A stretch of 64,000 bases of DNA from Osedax fenrisi (Eukaryota; Annelida; Polychaeta; Sabellida; Siboglinidae). The stretch covers positions 13,214,944 to 13,278,943 of the forward strand of contig OZ025243.1 of the NCBI GenBank assembly GCA_964019155.1, given 5' to 3'. This document shows, piece after piece, positions 61,081 to 64,000 of the stretch. Under the pieces are notes generated by a model, which ran no database searches, had not been told where the DNA came from, and saw only the letters and a list, made by a program, of their open reading frames with translations. The translations under genes were made by a program, and so were the position numbers. Numbering within the stretch: the stretch's first letter is position 1; every line of letters starts with the position of its first letter.

Positions 61081-62750
61081 GGTATATAAAATAATTATAT
61101 CATAAAATTTATCATAAAATAATAATTTAATATAATACAACTTTTAAATGAGTGAATATTTTCATTATGTTTTTATTATTTTATTCATTGTGCTAATTGT
61201 TACCAATCAATAAATATATATAATATTAGCTGAAAAAGAATAGAAATTATTTTAAGATAAACATTACAAAATAAAAAGACACTAAAAAAGGTTAAAACCA
61301 AAAATCTAACTCTGAACAATTCTTGTATTAATGCATATGATAACATTAGTCTAGTACTGATTGAATAAGCAATTTAATAAATTTAAATTAGTTAAATCTA
61401 AATTATAAGGAAATAGAAAATTACTAAATTGTTATGAGTAAATCCAAAATATTTTTTATAATTTGTATATCATTTGTTAAAACTATCATTTATTTATTTC
61501 TGCATTTTTATTTTTTATTTATTTGTTATATTATATAATATAATCATTGACTTGTATTGGGTACCCAATACAAGTCAATGAATATAATAGATTCTACAAT
61601 TCATTATTTATAATAACTGTATTGATGAACATTATACTAACATTAATAGTATTGAACTAATGAAAATAATAGAATGCTATTTAATAATTATATGTTTATC
61701 AAATTGGTTTTTTAAAGAATTTTCTTATTTTTAATAATATATTAAATAATTAATTCTATTCTATTTAAATTTATTATTTTGTTTTCAAAATATACACTTA
61801 TTATATCATTCTATTTATCTAATAATGTATATTATAGTAAATAATAGTAATAGTCAATACTATATTATATACTACAAATTATAGTCTATATTGGAAAATC
61901 AATAGTAATTAATTTAGAAAGTTATTATAAATTAATATATATAATATATATTCGTTTTTGCATGAACATATATTATCAAACCGTTCACATCAACAAATTG
62001 AGCAATATTTCGACACAATTTTTATTGTCAGATATCCACTACTTAGAATTATTACTTTGGCTTCAATATAATTGTATTAAACTTACTTGCCCATAATTTA
62101 AGAATAATACAATATATTCATATATTTACATTTACATAGATTATACATATAAACAATGTATAAAAACTAAATTAGAATTAACTAAATATTCATGTTATAC
62201 AACATTTTATTTTTTATCTCATAAATTAATGATATAAGAGTAATTTCAATATTATACTCTATATATATACTAGTTTACTTATATACATACCCAGACCCAT
62301 GGGTTTATATTATGTAAACTAAGTATTTTATTTTATGATAAATAATAAATATGGTAATCATTGTGATAAGGGTGATTTGTTATGTTGATGTATTAGCCTG
62401 AAGTACATACCTGCTATTACTATCATGCTGTTTATATTATTGTTATCTATTATAGAAATGACAATAAGTCTGCTAAAAATAATAGTATCTATAATATCTA
62501 TAAATATAATACATTATACATGTATCTCAATATGAACATTATATTTATATCATAGCCTATAGGTCACGGTCCATAGGTCATCAAGAGTATCCTTTATATT
62601 ATCAATAGTATTTATGTTCATTATTATTTATTGTTTTAAATTAATTTAATTTTGATAATTTAATTAAAATTAAATAATTATAAATAGTAATCGTAAATTT
62701 ATACTCAATTTAAATTGTGATTAATTTTTAAATATTTGTATATAATATTA
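61081..62750. other. AT-rich, no gene seen; one perfect palindrome
   Basis: Apart from the palindrome at 61545-61580 I find no repeated block or coding frame. Confidence 0.5.
61545..61580. repeat. Perfect 36-bp palindrome
   Basis: Arms cattgacttgtattgg and ccaatacaagtcaatg flank the central gtac with no mismatch. Confidence 0.9.
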
Positions 62751-62759
62751 TTGCTATAT

Positions 62760-63062
62760 CTATAACGGATAACTTATTGATGGCGTATAGTATTATACAT
62801 ATATCATATATTGATTCTACTTGAAATGAAATGGACATTCTAAAACTATATCGATCTCTTGCGTACGTAACATATTCAAATTATAATCGAGTAATTTCAG
62901 ATAGTAATAATTGTAATTTAATTATAAATAAAATTTCAACAAATACTTCAATGTACCGTTACTATAACGGATAACATATTGATGGATTATATTATTATAC
63001 AAATATCATATATTGATTCTACTTTAAATAAAATTGACATTCTAAAACTATATCGATCTATA
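62760..63062. repeat. Partial 202-bp tandem duplication
   Basis: ctataacggataac-ttattg starts at 62760 and 62962, and both copies run about 100 bases through attctaaaactatatcgatc with a few changes. Confidence 0.85.
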
Positions 63063-63216
63063 TAAGGTTAATTTATATAAATAATATAAACAAATTCTAA
63101 TAATTTTAATTAATAGTATAATTAATAATATAACCAAATAATATAATATATTACATTATTTTAAAATATTTGGAATTAAATCAATTTCAACGACATAATT
63201 ATAATCGGGGTAATTT

Positions 63217-63634
63217 GTGAAGTAGCAACAACAAAATAGAAAACTAAAAAAATATGTGGTGGGCGCTCAGAAATTAAATTTCAGTGAAGGTGAGAACAAA
63301 AGTAGGACATATGAATGGCATGTTATTATTACACAGATATACGTGTGTAATTCAGGGACAAAGAAACAATATATATATATATATGTATGTGTGTGTATGT
63401 ATGTATATATATATATGTAAAAATGTAAATAACATATGTAATAATAATAATAAAAACAATGTAAAACTAGGTCATATATCATATACTGATAATTATTAGT
63501 ATATTATATAATACTACTAATTCACAATAACACATTCATTAATATTTCATAATTTAGTTCTCATGTTCATTGAAATATAATTTCTGAGCCCGCCACATAT
63601 TTTTTAGTTTTCTATTTTGTTGTTGCTACTTCGC
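63217..63634. mobile_element. 0.42-kb MITE with 70-bp inverted ends
   Basis: gaagtagcaacaacaaaata followed by gaaaactaaaaaaatatgtg and cagaaattaaatttcagtga at the left is repeated inverted at the right with about five differences. The interior has (AT)n and gtatgt repeats. The short frames within are chance. Confidence 0.8.
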
Positions 63635-63650
63635 ATACAATTAGGTGTAC

Positions 63651-64000
63651 TGCAACATGGATATGTCCCCCCACTTTAAAATCTAGAGTGACCTCCTATT
63701 TATTGGTCCCCCCCCCCCCCTCACTTTTACCACAAATTTATTTTGATTGGTTGGTCCCCTACATACAAAATCATTCCAGTGCCCCTACATACAATACATT
63801 ATAATCCACTAGGATCAAACAAATTTAGTATCTAGATCACCATAATCCTCTAGAACAAACCCACTTTCAAAATAGAATCACTGAGGATATCGGATGAGAT
63901 ATTATTGGAAAAAAATAGTAAACCAAAAGCATATTATCCCAAAAAAAAAATCTCCATGGAAATCCTAATTAAAACTTTAGTGTGTTATAGGTTTTACACT
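63651..64000. other. No gene recognised; C-runs and two related ggtcccc segments
   Basis: ttggtcccccccccccccct near 63702 and ttggtcccctacatacaaaa near 63751 resemble each other, and gtgcccctacatacaatac follows at 63780. This may be one end of an element that continues past the window. Confidence 0.4.

Noticed and set aside
62080..62105. Minus-strand ATGGGCAA|GTAAGT as a first exon
   Set aside because: Its phase 2 end does not join the next acceptor (60129) in an open frame.

Overview
The window is very AT-rich eukaryotic DNA. Spliced genes with GT-AG introns, CR1/L2-like and RTE-like LINEs, a Ty3/gypsy-type LTR element, tRNA-derived SINEs, hAT and TA-flanked inverted-repeat elements and many (AT)n tracts together point to an AT-rich invertebrate animal genome. 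That is an inference from the mix of families; no marker gene fixes the species. The readable genes fit the standard code. Nothing looks bacterial: there are no operons, ribosome binding sites or CRISPR arrays.

Layout. 0.06-3.8 kb: a decayed intron-containing copy of a multicopy invertebrate protein family (VNTG and NELPLR motifs), split by a 22-bp minisatellite that begins with a transposon end. 5.0-5.6 kb: a 262-bp tandem duplication. 6.2-11.2 kb: a complete gypsy-type element with 150-bp LTRs, nested in an older inverted-repeat element. 13.4-15.2 kb: two pieces of a pogo/Jerky-like transposase around two SINEs in inverted orientation. 15.6-23.2 kb: two LINEs in opposite orientation bounded by AT-rich palindromes. 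24.2-26.3 kb: an RTE-like LINE and a LINE 3' fragment. 27.3-31.9 kb: a LINE with both ORFs open, separated by one in-frame TGA followed by CTA. 32.0-45.3 kb: a chain of DNA elements (a 3.0-kb TA-flanked element holding a two-exon gene, a hAT MITE, several elements with iterated end motifs, and a 1.9-kb hAT copy), plus a C-rich truncated LINE and a likely first exon. 45.5-50.2 kb: AT-rich with almost nothing readable. 50.2-52.8 kb: three more inverted-repeat elements. 53.2-60.1 kb: a five-exon membrane protein gene and an upstream pair of related exons, both on the minus strand, with transposons in their introns. 60.1-64 kb: more MITEs, duplications and a perfect palindrome.

Most of the recognisable content is mobile. 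The main host genes I can support are the five-exon membrane-protein gene (53187-57317), its upstream paralogue fragment (57493-60128), the small two-exon gene (33367-34320) and a probable first exon at 40741. The points most worth a second look are: the LINE whose ORF2 has no usable ATG and sits in frame behind TGA-CTA; the group of TA-flanked elements whose ends are built from iterated short motifs; the gene carried inside one of them; and the repeated placement of LINE and SINE ends beside (TA)n tracts.
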